Positions 36,149 through 45,651 of a stretch of DNA of 64,000 bases are shown here, in pieces. The stretch spans positions 248,001 through 312,000 of the forward strand of contig OW569345.1 of assembly GCA_937625935.1 (NCBI GenBank), read 5' to 3'. A program made the translations under genes and the position numbers. Position 1 is the first letter of the stretch. Every line of letters starts with the position of its first letter. The notes beneath the pieces are model-generated. The model was given only the letters and a program-made list of their open reading frames with translations, ran no database searches and was not told where the DNA came from. The DNA comes from Tetramitus jugosus. Taxonomy: Eukaryota; Heterolobosea; Eutetramitea; Acrasida; Vahlkampfiidae.

Positions 36149-37838
36149 TTATCGTCGTGCTTCATATTCCAAGCTTCTCAAAATCTCGTCCAATTCCTTC
36201 TCTTCCGGTGCCTTGTGATAATTGTTGCATGGACCAGGGATCAATGACAATACAGTCAACACAAATCCAATAAAGATGAATCCGAACAGCACATAGTGCA
36301 CATAAATATAGAAATACTTGATGTAGATCATGTTGGCCACAAACACATTGAAGAACAAGTCAATCGACGTGTACTTGATGTAGTCTGCGAATGCATTGGC
36401 ACTGAACTGAACAATGGTGATACTGGAGAGGAGCATGAGTCCAGTGTTGTACAGGAAACTGCTTGTTGCTGTGTCTCTGTACTTCAATGGGAAGACTGCC
36501 ACCAATGGGATACGACTCATAATTCTCACATTACCTGCCAACACTGCAAACAGCAAGTAGTAGGTGAAGATGAGGTAGGCAATCAAACCAAACAATGGGA
36601 ATCCCATATCGAACCACTCAAAGAATTGATTGAGCATTGGCCAAATTGGTGGACGAGGAACCATGTAGATAATCATGTGAACAATCCACAAAACTGTCAA
36701 TATAGCACTGACGATACCCAGAACGAATGCAAAGATGTAAACAAACGGATTTCCACCACCTTGCTTGTATGCAATCTCAACCTTCTTGTACTCTTCTTCG
36801 CACTGATACACAGCCTTCTTAAACTTTTGATATTTGGAAACGTTCTTTCTCGTAGTTCTGCCCTTGAGTGTCTTTCTCGAATCGTTGATCAATTGACCGA
36901 CCTTGATGAGTTTTTCTGCTCTCGAGGCAAACAATCTCTGCGCAATTTGGAAGTCTCTCTGTGACAGTGGCTTTGGCTTCTTCAAGAAACAAAAGATGAG
37001 TTCGAGTGGCAACGCTGTCATTCCACATCCACCAAACACAATAAAGATGAGCCATCCAGCAATCGACAGCATGGCCGTAATGTAGACCACAAATGACATT
37101 CTCACATTGAGCAACGACTTTTTGAGCACAGTGTTCAATCCGACACCTGCCGTTATATTCTTGTTGACATCGTAGAACGTGTCTCCGAATGCAGCTTGAT
37201 TGTGCACTTCGACACTCAACTCAGCATAGCCCAACCAAATGTAACTAATGATGATGGCCAATGCAGCAATCACAAAACAGACAAGAGAAGCAACGACACC
37301 GTGACAAATTTGAGACAAGAGTCCCTTCATGCCACTCTTGTCCGTATTGTGTGACTCATAGTACCAAAAGGCAAACGGAATGACAAGAATGACGTAGAAT
37401 GCGATACAGGCGAACAGAATTTGCCAAATGTAGGGTGTAGCAACCGATAGGCCACCACCCAACAATGCCCACTTGTCAAATGGCAATACTAGTATAATTG
37501 TAAATGATATTGTCATGCCCAGTACCTGTAACATTGATGATTGTTTGTCAATTGATGCATGTCATTGTTGTTGTTGTTGTGTGATGAAATTCATCAAGAT
37601 GTATGTGTGTGTGTGAGAACAAGACGCTCTGATCAACAATTGAACAGAAAAAAAAAATGGACAAAAGTTTCACAAAACACAACACACGTACCACGATAGC
37701 TTTTGAGAATATCGAATTAAAATAGTCCATGGGTGAACTGAACAATTGTATGAATATAATGGAGAAGAATCCTACGACAAATGGGATCACTGCCATTAGA
37801 ATGACCAAGAAATAATCGAGAACTGAAAATTTGGCCAT
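36149..37838 (-). CDS. LMBR1-family multi-pass membrane protein, two exons
   Basis: Exons 37838-37692 and 37525-36149 over a 166-nt intron (GTACGT ... GTTACAG) give 507 residues. About nine transmembrane helices in the LMBR1/LMBD1 arrangement: MDYFNSIFSKAIVVLGMTIS across the junction, FGGCGMTALPLELIFCF, a basic cytosolic loop (~QRLFASRAEKLIKVGQLI) between helices 5 and 6, then PLFGLIAYLIFTYYLLFAVL and FVANMIYIKYFYIYVHYVLF. LMBD1 in animals works in lysosomal cobalamin export and receptor internalisation; whether this one does is not shown. The C-terminal tail is short and charged. Confidence 0.85.
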
Positions 37839-38228
37839 CTTATTGTGAGTGTGTTGTTGTTGTTGTTAGTGTGTGCGGTTCTAGATGTATCTTCTTCTTG
37901 TTGTTGATGTTTGGTTGTTTGAGTTTTTCCACACTGTGAGCTTTTCAGCTGTTGTTGATGACGTTGTTGTTCGTTGTGTTGTTTTTGTTTGATTGTCCTT
38001 GGAGGGATAAAAATGATTTGATCAAACGTTCTATTCGGCACTCAGGGCTGACTCTTCCTCAAAAAAAGATCGACTTTTGTTCCTTTGCGCTCTCTTCTGA
38101 GACCAATTTTTGGCTCGCGTATTTTTCTAAACCAACGTTCCATTTTTTTTGACGTTTGAACATTCCATGACAATTTACAACGAACTGCCAGATTCCAGCG
38201 GAGTAACTACACACAACAAGATATTTGC
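37839..38228. other. Spacer, nothing recognised
   Basis: 390 bp between two minus-strand genes: 5' flank of the LMBR1-family gene and 3' flank of the HExxH gene. The part next to the start codon is TTG/TTGT-rich. No tRNA, repeat or convincing ORF. Confidence 0.4.
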
Positions 38229-39686
38229 TCATAGAGAGGATTGTATTGCGGGAGTATCGCACCTTTCGGACAGGTATTGCTCCAAGATACGCCATCGAAT
38301 ACTCTTCTGTGCTTTCCGTCTAATACGGTTCTGGAATCTGGAGGAGGCAGCAGCCTTGAATTTGTTTCTAAAGACAAGATGCCATCCCACTCGAGGACCA
38401 GCACTGTACTCTCGGGACAATTCCAATATCTCCTGGTCAGTTAATCGAAACAGAAATGGCTTGACGTTTCTTTGTGGAAAACATCCGAGATATTCGAGGT
38501 ACAGTTGTGCATGTTTTAGTGCTCGCTTTGTCTGTAGCAATCGTACGACACCAGCTAGTACGATGAATGATAGCGGAAATTTTGTCAAGATGGATATCCA
38601 ACGAGGAAACCTTGGCAAATCGCTGGCAATGCTAAACATTGCAAATATTGTGAAAAGAATCGAGTCTGTTGGTCGCTGTGTAATGGGTGCCAAAACTCTT
38701 CGTAACAAGCTATCAGATGTGCTGTAGGCGAATTCTTCTTCGAACTGTACTGAATTTAGATTCATTCTTGCTGAATGTATCAGTTCGTGAATGATCAACT
38801 CACTTCGATTCAGTGTTCCATATCGTTTCCTGGTTCGTAGTGATGGATGCAACTGGACAAATGTTAAATTATGATCATAGGTTTCATAGCTAACTCCTCC
38901 TGCGAACAATGGAAGATGTTTGTTGGAGTAGAATCCAGGCACCCAATCCACTTGTACATCAAACAAAGAATGTAACGTGTTTTGGATGATGGGATCCAAA
39001 AAGTGGTTAAACGGAATTTGTTCCTGCTTCTCGTACCCAAATATTTGATTTTTCTCTTCTTCAGTAACAAATGGATTCTTCATTAGAATAGACTCAACCA
39101 ACAGCAGATTTCGATAGTGTTGGATAATGCGTTCATGGTACTCTTCAATCGAATCATCTTCACCTTGTGGATCACTGGAATTCATCAAGTGACCTCTCCG
39201 GTTCAAATAAAGGTAATCTTCGAGAGTCAAACGATATGATTTTGCATTTCTGGACAACAAGGAATGCACAATAGATGCCATACGTCCATTATCTCGACGC
39301 ATACATTGCACAAAATGACTCTGATCCACCATTTGTTCCACTGCATGAACATTCTGCTGAGATTGTTGCTCAGCATTGGTGTTCCTCTGTAACAACAATT
39401 GTTGGATCAGATGAGGCTTGATCACTGTGTGAAAGTAGTGGATTCTAGCTATTGAATGCCTACAATCAACCTCATTGTGCATTGCAGAAACAACAGACTC
39501 CATACTCAACCAAAACTCTGAGGCATTTTGTGGCTTTGATGGCAGAAGAAGATCTTGAAGCAAATGGTTTGTCTCGGCAAAAATTTGCAGCACTTGAAGG
39601 CAATGAAACAAGAAAGTCGGGCTTGAACAAATTTGGGTCGTTTTGTAAGCCGGGTCTACTCCTTGATTCCGCTGCACGTACTTCAT
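38229..39686 (-). CDS. HExxH putative zinc metalloprotease-like protein with membrane segment
   Basis: 485 residues from ATG 39686. The centre holds IIHELIHSARMNL, an HExxH zinc site with a downstream Glu-rich FEEEFAYSTS that could supply the third ligand. After it come hydrophobic helices (ILFTIFAMFSI, FPLSFIVLAGVVRLL), then a basic C-terminus. The N-terminal half is helical with no other motif. Proteins with HELIHxxR followed by an EExxAY segment occur in chlamydiae, plants and protists as an uncharacterised group; I recall the pattern but not a name. Activity is inferred from the motif only. The divergent macrodomain gene starts 107 bp away. Confidence 0.68.
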   Translation of the reverse strand: MKYVQRNQGVDPAYKTTQICSSPTFLFHCLQVLQIFAETNHLLQDLLLPSKPQNASEFWLSMESVVSAMHNEVDCRHSIARIHYFHTVIKPHLIQQLLLQRNTNAEQQSQQNVHAVEQMVDQSHFVQCMRRDNGRMASIVHSLLSRNAKSYRLTLEDYLYLNRRGHLMNSSDPQGEDDSIEEYHERIIQHYRNLLLVESILMKNPFVTEEEKNQIFGYEKQEQIPFNHFLDPIIQNTLHSLFDVQVDWVPGFYSNKHLPLFAGGVSYETYDHNLTFVQLHPSLRTRKRYGTLNRSELIIHELIHSARMNLNSVQFEEEFAYSTSDSLLRRVLAPITQRPTDSILFTIFAMFSIASDLPRFPRWISILTKFPLSFIVLAGVVRLLQTKRALKHAQLYLEYLGCFPQRNVKPFLFRLTDQEILELSREYSAGPRVGWHLVFRNKFKAAASSRFQNRIRRKAQKSIRWRILEQYLSERCDTPAIQSSL

Positions 39687-39793
39687 CTCTTTTTTTGAGA
39701 TCAAAATTGAACTCTCGATCACAAAAGAAGCTTCAATTCAAGAATTTACTGGACGGTCAAACTCTAAAAGTTCCAGGAAGCATAAAAAACAAA

Positions 39794-40393
39794 ATGACAT
39801 CCGAGAACCAACCAACAGCTGCAACAACCATGGAGTTGATTGAAATCGAAGGAGATTTGTTCTCTTCGTCCGATTCTCTGTGTCATTGTGTGAGTGAGGA
39901 TCTGAGCATGAGCAAGGGCATTGCTTTGCTTTTCAAGAACAAGTATGGAAAAGTGGAGGAGCTAAGAAGGCAAGGTGCTCAACCAGGTGGCTTAGCTGTT
40001 CTGAAGCTTCCATCAATGAGAGATACAGATGATGATGGTCATGCCACCAAGGACAAGGATAACAACAGGTTCGCTTACTACCTGGTAACCAAGACAAGGT
40101 ACTACCTGAAGCCCACGTATCAAACATTGGAGTCAAGTCTAACACTGATGAAGAATCACATGGTTGCCAACGATGTTCATCGATTGAGCATGCCTTTGAT
40201 CGGATGTGGATTAGATCGATTACAGTGGGATCGAGTCAAGAACATTATTAATCAGGTGTTCAATGGATTGGATATCAAGATTACAGTGTACAAATTGCCT
40301 GCTTCTGATGCTGGCACATCTACAAGAGGTCGTTCCAGAGGTGGAAACAAACAAAGAGGAAGCAGAGGTGGCAATAAAAGAGGTCCCTATTAG
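39794..40393 (+). CDS. OARD1-like macrodomain protein with RGG tail
   Basis: 199 residues from ATG 39794; the open frame runs on upstream but overlaps the divergent gene. Macrodomain of the OARD1/Poa1 group, which removes ADP-ribose from acidic residues or hydrolyses ADP-ribose 1''-phosphate. Signatures: EIEGDLFSSSDSLCHCVSED, MSKGIALLFKNKYG, AYYLVTKTRYY (Lys at the position used catalytically in OARD1), and SMPLIGCGLDRLQW (Asp of the active loop). The last ~28 residues are an Arg/Gly/Ser tail (RGRSRGGNK, GSRGGNKRG), an RNA-binding-type extension not part of the usual short OARD1. Converges on the next gene with 23 bp between stops. Confidence 0.87.
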   Translation: MTSENQPTAATTMELIEIEGDLFSSSDSLCHCVSEDLSMSKGIALLFKNKYGKVEELRRQGAQPGGLAVLKLPSMRDTDDDGHATKDKDNNRFAYYLVTKTRYYLKPTYQTLESSLTLMKNHMVANDVHRLSMPLIGCGLDRLQWDRVKNIINQVFNGLDIKITVYKLPASDAGTSTRGRSRGGNKQRGSRGGNKRGPY

Positions 40394-40416
40394 ACTATCA
40401 TTTCAATTTATGTTCT

Positions 40417-41892
40417 TTATTTATGTGTTACTATGGTGATGTCACTGAATTCCATGAAGCGTTGTTCCAGTGGACCCTCACAAAAGATGGGACTTGATTT
40501 CGTTGTATAACCAGTTAGAATAGCCGTAAACATGCATCCAGGTTGAATGCAGAGGAATGGATGACCGTCTCTTTTGAAAGGTATCAGATCGAATTTGTAC
40601 CGATCAATATTGTCTGTCAATCCCAGTTGAAAATAACCATTGAAGCCAGCACCATAGATTTGACCACTGTTCGTTTCCAATATTGTTCCATGTCCGGATG
40701 ATGTCGTGTGCACGTGCAGAATATCGGAAACATCGGTTTGTACCTTGACAAACTTTGTGAACGGATCATCTGGAGACATACTAGCACCCACAAAGCCAAA
40801 TTCACCATGAACGTTCTCACCCATTCCATACAGTTCGTCATTCACAGTTAGGACACAGATAAACGTCGATCCGCAACTAATTTGTCGTACGGGACTATCA
40901 AATACAACATGATGCCACACTAGCTCTTGATGCGGTTGAATATAGGAACAATACATGTTGTTGCCCTGTTCTGTCAACACACAAACATGTCTGTTACCGC
41001 ATGACAATTGGGCAATATTTTGTTTGTGCAGTACCGAGTTTTCACAACGGTTGAGCAGTGACAATTGATGCCGTTCATCTTGTGGCGTCGTAAACCGACC
41101 ACATCCATACAATTCACACTGATTGACCAGAACAAACAAGCATTGATTGCCCATGGACACCAGTGTCACATTACCCAACAAGCATCCCACACGATAAAAG
41201 CTCGAATGATCATACATGACCATTCCATACTCACCACTGCACCAAACATTGCCCAATTGGTCCACAAGTGCACTACAAAACTTTCCACAAGCAATCCACT
41301 TGATCAAATGGTAATTAATTTTCCGATCTCGGAGCTTACAAAAAAAATTACGATCTTCAAAGTCCCTCAAACCCAATTGTCCTTCATAATTTCTTCCGCG
41401 AACATAAAGACCATGATTCCGAGTCTGACAAATCACATGCTCATCTCCACATGCAACAAACACTATATTTCCCTCCATTTCTTCACTCAGAGCAACCACA
41501 TCATTTGTGAATTGCTTAAATTTGAACAAGTGATCTCTTCCACCACTGAGAAAGAGTTGATTCGTGCCACAACAAGAACCATGATGATCATCCATCATGA
41601 TTTCTTCTGCTTCTAATGTGTTGTTCAATTTTGGTCGATTGCTGTTTTGTCGTTCATGCACTGGAAATGTTTGATGAACGTCGTTCATTGACGACATGTG
41701 ACGACTATGGTTACGGTGGTGATCGTTGCGGCACCTCAGAGGTCGAAAGAATTCAAAGGGTGGTTGATCAGAAGAAGAAGAAGAAGAATTGTTGTGGCGA
41801 TCGTGATCACGTCTTACATCACGATGACCGTGGTTCCTGCTACGTCGTTTGTTTTGTGCTGCGTCGATGTCCAAGTCGCTCCACCGGCCCAT
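40417..41892 (-). CDS. RCC1-repeat protein A
   Basis: 491 residues from ATG 41892. A His/Arg/Ser/Asp-rich N-terminus (~110 residues) is followed by seven or so RCC1-type blades: VFVACGDEHVICQTRNHGLY, GRNYEGQLGLRDF, IACGKFCSALVDQLGNVW, LSCGNRHVCVLTEQGN, ISCGSTFICVLTVNDELYGM, then GAGFNGYFQLGLTDNIDRY. RCC1 propellers serve in Ran exchange or as general interaction platforms; residues specific to Ran GEFs are not evident, so an adaptor role is more likely. It is in tandem with another RCC1 gene of similar length. Confidence 0.83.
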   Translation of the reverse strand: MGRWSDLDIDAAQNKRRSRNHGHRDVRRDHDRHNNSSSSSSDQPPFEFFRPLRCRNDHHRNHSRHMSSMNDVHQTFPVHERQNSNRPKLNNTLEAEEIMMDDHHGSCCGTNQLFLSGGRDHLFKFKQFTNDVVALSEEMEGNIVFVACGDEHVICQTRNHGLYVRGRNYEGQLGLRDFEDRNFFCKLRDRKINYHLIKWIACGKFCSALVDQLGNVWCSGEYGMVMYDHSSFYRVGCLLGNVTLVSMGNQCLFVLVNQCELYGCGRFTTPQDERHQLSLLNRCENSVLHKQNIAQLSCGNRHVCVLTEQGNNMYCSYIQPHQELVWHHVVFDSPVRQISCGSTFICVLTVNDELYGMGENVHGEFGFVGASMSPDDPFTKFVKVQTDVSDILHVHTTSSGHGTILETNSGQIYGAGFNGYFQLGLTDNIDRYKFDLIPFKRDGHPFLCIQPGCMFTAILTGYTTKSSPIFCEGPLEQRFMEFSDITIVTHK

Positions 41893-41937
41893 ATCTTCGG
41901 TCAAGTTTGATTTTGCTTGGTGTATTGGCACAAAAGA

Positions 41938-42034
41938 AGCCTCTAGCGGGATTCGAACCCGCGACCCCCGGTTTACTCAATCCCAACATTGGGCGGGTAG
42001 GAGACCGATAGTCTATCCTCTGACCTATAGAGGC
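41938..42034 (-). tRNA. tRNA-Arg(CCU) with a 24-nt intron
   Basis: Full cloverleaf on the minus strand. Acceptor GCCTCTA pairs with TAGAGGC; D stem GGTC/GACT with a GG-containing loop; anticodon stem TCGGT/ACCGG (one G-U); T arm GCGGG-TTCGAAT-CCCGC. Loop CT-CCT-A gives anticodon CCU at 42001-41999, with A37 as expected for ANN codons. The intron (41997-41974) sits at the canonical 37/38 position. The mature body is 73 nt with a U discriminator, which is unusual for Arg. A TTCTTTT run just downstream can act as Pol III terminator. It lies between the two RCC1 genes, same strand. Confidence 0.93.
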
Positions 42035-42165
42035 TTATGTATTTTTAGACAATGGTAAATAGTATTGACAAATTTTTTGGTTTTGTTTTTTGTGTTGGTT
42101 TTTAACAAGTTTAGCTTGTGAGTACCTGGTAGAGGAAAAGAAGTCGAACTTTGGGGCCATAGGGA

Positions 42166-43647
42166 TTATTCGAAAACAAAATCGACATCACTCAGCGTGG
42201 AATGAGACACCAACTTTCTCAAATTCATCACAAAGTAATTCAAGCTCGATTTCTTTGTTGATTTCAACAAAAGCAAGATAAGGCGATACCCCGAGGCATA
42301 ACTGGCCACTTGGTAGTGAGGATTCTCGAGCATTTGACAACTGTTCAAATCTGCTTGTTGTTCTACCAGACGCCGACACTTTCCACTCAACTCAAGATTG
42401 AACAAGCGCCCAGTAAGTGTGTTGATAACATGAAATCCATGAGCGGTGGCAGTAACGACGGGATTGGTTATTGTTGAAGCATCCAAAAGGGGTGAAGTTC
42501 GGCTCATGTCCTGCAGATCTGACAACGTGAAGACTCGCTTCATTGAGTCCAAAAAAACAGCAGTAGAGAACGAGCACGAAAAGTCCTTGATGTGAGCAGT
42601 TCCTTTTCGTTCACCCAAATCCAACTTTGTAAAGCCATTCTTTGTTAAAGGAAAAGCTGATTCGACCTTTCCAGCCACATACACGTCAAATTGTGATGTC
42701 AGTACAATCGTAAATCGAGTTCCACCATCGATCTGGGTCAAGCGACAGAAATTAAAGGGCATCAGAGTGTCTGATGATTCCGTAACTACTTGTGCCTCCA
42801 CTGCGTGATTCTCATAATTAGTTCTACTGACTCCCAATTGACCAAATCTGTTAGATCCGAGAGCATACACCTGACCTCCACTCTGGGAGGAGTCGCGCTG
42901 GAAAACAAGGTGTTCATTGCCAACTCCAAAAACGGAAATAACTCCATTTGTTTGTCTGAGTACTGGTTCAAGCGTCATCTGGTAATTTGATCCGAAACGT
43001 CCCACGGTGTACAATTCATCGTCAGTCGTAATAAAAGCTGAAAACCAACCAGCACAGGCAATATCCTTGATTCGAATATTGCGTTCCACAAACCACAGCA
43101 TCAGAGTTGGCAACGAAACATCACTTCTCTGCAATTTATGATTCCTATCGTAATTCATCACTTGACCATCTTTGTTATGCCCCATACCATAAACAAAACC
43201 ATCCTCTGTCAAAAACAAGCAATGAATACTGCCAGCTGCAACCTTTTTGATTCGAACATTGGATAGCTCGTGATTCAATATCAAGTGATCCAACACGTAT
43301 GGTATTTGAAGAGTGGAGAACCATGGACAATGTTTTTCAATCTCATGTATATCCATACTCGATTGAGCCCACCGCTGAGCCTTGGGACAATTCGGTCTCA
43401 CACCAAGAATCTGGAGCACACTCACTTGCTGAGGGTCGAATATTTCATCTTTTTCATCATTACCCTCAACCCAGAGTTCATTGTGTATCGATCTGGTGGA
43501 ATGATCGCCGCATCCCAATACCACACTATCTTGATCCGAGATTGTGCATTGTGGTGTCGTCTGGTTATATTGGAATTGATGTCTGCTTGGATTATGATAA
43601 ATTATGTGGCTGTCAGTGGATACATTGGCAAGTTCCAGTTTGTCCAT
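42166..43647 (-). CDS. RCC1-repeat protein B
   Basis: 493 residues, ATG 43647. RCC1-like blades: KVAAGSIHCLFLTEDGFVYGMG, IACAGWFSAFITTDDELYTVG, GGQVYALGSNRFGQLGVS, QIDGGTRFTIVLTSQFDVYV, FSCSFSTAVFLDSMKRVF. Later blades are degenerate. The C-terminus (LRKLVSHSTLSDVDFVFE) resembles the opening of a BTB domain (hSDVxF), so the protein may end where an RCC1-BTB protein would continue. Same orientation and length class as protein A, but sequence similarity between them is low, so any tandem duplication is old. Confidence 0.82.
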   Translation of the reverse strand: MDKLELANVSTDSHIIYHNPSRHQFQYNQTTPQCTISDQDSVVLGCGDHSTRSIHNELWVEGNDEKDEIFDPQQVSVLQILGVRPNCPKAQRWAQSSMDIHEIEKHCPWFSTLQIPYVLDHLILNHELSNVRIKKVAAGSIHCLFLTEDGFVYGMGHNKDGQVMNYDRNHKLQRSDVSLPTLMLWFVERNIRIKDIACAGWFSAFITTDDELYTVGRFGSNYQMTLEPVLRQTNGVISVFGVGNEHLVFQRDSSQSGGQVYALGSNRFGQLGVSRTNYENHAVEAQVVTESSDTLMPFNFCRLTQIDGGTRFTIVLTSQFDVYVAGKVESAFPLTKNGFTKLDLGERKGTAHIKDFSCSFSTAVFLDSMKRVFTLSDLQDMSRTSPLLDASTITNPVVTATAHGFHVINTLTGRLFNLELSGKCRRLVEQQADLNSCQMLENPHYQVASYASGYRLILLLLKSTKKSSLNYFVMNLRKLVSHSTLSDVDFVFE

Positions 43648-43764
43648 TCTGACGTCTCCGTTTTTTTTGTTCGCATGAGATCAAGAGTTTTTACACTCCA
43701 CCAAAGAACTCAACAACCAGAACAAAAGAAAAACGAGTCTAAAACCGAGAGTCAAGAGAGTGGA

Positions 43765-44931
43765 ATGGATATTGATCAACAGATTGCACAATTGGAGCAA
43801 TTAATTAGAGAGATCAGTGTGCTGGATGAGACTGAACAGGCGATTGCCAAGAAGAACTACACTCAACAACTCTCTCAACTCAGGCAGAAACGAAGAGCTG
43901 CTCCAACCAGTGGTAGCCGTCCATTGGCTCATAAGAATAAGAATAAGAAGGAAAATAGAGGGTCACATTTGAACTGGAGTCCTCCTTCGAATACTCCAGA
44001 GAGTGAGCAGCCAAAATTGCAAATCAATAATTGCTTTCAGTTTGATCACTTTGGTCAATCCGAGATGGAGAGTGCGCTTGAAAGGTGTAAGCTGGACAGT
44101 GCAACCATTAGAGTTGCTTTGAGCTACGATAAACTGTGTTCAGGAAGGATGGAGTCAGTGTTGTCCGAAACTCAAAAACAATACCAGTTTACAGCTTTGA
44201 AGTTTCCGAGAGACACTGAATTGCCTCAAGTGATTGATGTGAAGACACCAGGACTCTATAGTATCAATACATGGTTCTACGAACGAGTGACAAATCTTTT
44301 GTTGATGAAGGACAAGAAGTTCGTAAATACTTCCAATATGAGACTTTCAGAAGCACTCCAGCTACTCAAAGATCAGGACTCTATACTTTGTGTACAACCT
44401 GATCTTTACTTTGGAGCCATCAAGATGTCTGAAGGAGTTGCGTTTCGATTCAAAATACCTGGATACAATCCTGCGATAACAGAAACATTAAAATCAATAA
44501 CGAACATTGTCGACTTGCCATTCAATCTTCGATGCCTGAGGTGTGATGAAGAAGAGATGGGACTAAGTTCAGGTATGATGATATTCGATAGAAAGGAGGT
44601 TCAGATTCATCTTATCAATGTAGATGGGATCTCTGTTGAAAAAGCAGGTGAAGGATTTGGCGTTGGACCACTGTTTCTCAAGTTGCGTATCCCGTATGGA
44701 TCAACAAAGGGTACTGGTGAATGGTGGAGAGCTCAAGTAAGTCAAGATATGCGGCAATGGTTGGCACACCCCGAAAAGTATGTCAAGGACAGAATGGAAT
44801 ACCTCTTCCCTGGAGGCTCCATGCGCCAGTACAAAGAAAACTTAACATTGGACAAATCCAAGTTTCAGACTATTGAAGAAGGTACTTGTACTGTTGATAT
44901 CAGTTATGATCTTGACTCCAAGTCCTCATAA
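43765..44931 (+). CDS. Conserved-looking protein of unknown function with N-terminal coiled coil
   Basis: 388 residues from ATG 43765. An earlier in-frame ATG at 43675 would give 418 residues but leaves only 27 bp to the divergent RCC1 gene. N-terminal coil (QQIAQLEQLIREISVLDETE), a basic linker, then a compact ~270-residue globular region with well-spaced hydrophobics (ALSYDKLCSGRMESVL, GLYSINTWFYERVTNLLLM, GAIKMSEGVAFRFKIPG, GVGPLFLKLRIPYGSTKGTG). No motif or family recognised. Intron-free. Confidence 0.65.
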   Translation: MDIDQQIAQLEQLIREISVLDETEQAIAKKNYTQQLSQLRQKRRAAPTSGSRPLAHKNKNKKENRGSHLNWSPPSNTPESEQPKLQINNCFQFDHFGQSEMESALERCKLDSATIRVALSYDKLCSGRMESVLSETQKQYQFTALKFPRDTELPQVIDVKTPGLYSINTWFYERVTNLLLMKDKKFVNTSNMRLSEALQLLKDQDSILCVQPDLYFGAIKMSEGVAFRFKIPGYNPAITETLKSITNIVDLPFNLRCLRCDEEEMGLSSGMMIFDRKEVQIHLINVDGISVEKAGEGFGVGPLFLKLRIPYGSTKGTGEWWRAQVSQDMRQWLAHPEKYVKDRMEYLFPGGSMRQYKENLTLDKSKFQTIEEGTCTVDISYDLDSKSS

Positions 44932-44991
44932 AGCAAAAACAAATCTCTTCAAACAAAACAATGATAAAAAATAATTCCACTTTACGTTCTT

Positions 44992-45411
44992 TTAGTTAAT
45001 GGAAACGACTTCAACGTCAAAGATCAATACAGCACCGCCTGGAATAGTTGGCGGGCTTCCAAATTCACCATATCCCATTTGTGACGGAATCACGAGCTTT
45101 CTCTTCTCACCGACACAAGCACCCAACAAACCAGAGTCCCATCCCTTGATCACCATACCCTTTCCTACAGTGAATGAGAATGGTTCACCTCTAGGAATAG
45201 AGGAATCAAATTCCTTACCATCAGTGAGCTTTCCAGTGTAGTGAACCTTGATGGTATCACCGTCCTTGACCTTTTGATCACAAGAGTCTGGTCTATACTT
45301 GATACCTACTTGTAAATTCTTGACGTTGTCATATTTGGCACAGTGAACCATGGATAGCACGCAAACGAGTGCTGCTACGAGCAGGACGAACAATGTCGAA
45401 GCTTTGATCAT
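44992..45411 (-). CDS. Secretory-pathway FKBP-type peptidyl-prolyl isomerase (FKBP2-like)
   Basis: 139 residues from ATG 45411. Signal peptide ([19 protein letters not shown]) then one FKBP domain: [69 protein letters not shown]. Active-site residues (Tyr of HYTG, Asp/Phe of FDSS, Val-Ile of GMVIKGWD, Tyr of MGYG) are all present. Size and paired Cys fit the ER FKBP2/FKBP13 group, which assists folding. It ends in VVSIN with no KDEL-like signal, so retention may be by another route or it may be secreted. Confidence 0.92.
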   Translation of the reverse strand: MIKASTLFVLLVAALVCVLSMVHCAKYDNVKNLQVGIKYRPDSCDQKVKDGDTIKVHYTGKLTDGKEFDSSIPRGEPFSFTVGKGMVIKGWDSGLLGACVGEKRKLVIPSQMGYGEFGSPPTIPGGAVLIFDVEVVSIN

Positions 45412-45651
45412 TTTTTTTTCTTCTTGTTGTTGTTGATGTGATTTTTTGTTTTTTGTTTTTTGGAGCCAAAGAGAAAGCGGCAAATTCTCAACTTGACACC
45501 TTCCATTTGCTCCAGAGAAGGGAAGAAAAGACTTCCTTTCGAAAAAAAACCAGTCTCAAAAAACCAGCAACAAAAAGCCACTTGAAGAGTCACAAACAAC
45601 ACTACTGCGTGACTCACAAAAAAACAACATACACACACAGATCGATCGGGC

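Noticed and set aside
38149-38727. 192-residue plus-strand ORF opposite the HExxH gene
   Set aside because: Antisense to a coding region with a clear motif; composition unremarkable.
41616-42058. Plus-strand frames over the RCC1 5' end and tRNA
   Set aside because: They cross the tRNA gene and are antisense to a His/Arg-rich coding region.
43270-43674. N-terminal 135 residues of the plus-strand ORF reaching 44931
   Set aside because: Antisense to RCC1 protein B, with no supporting ATG before 43675.
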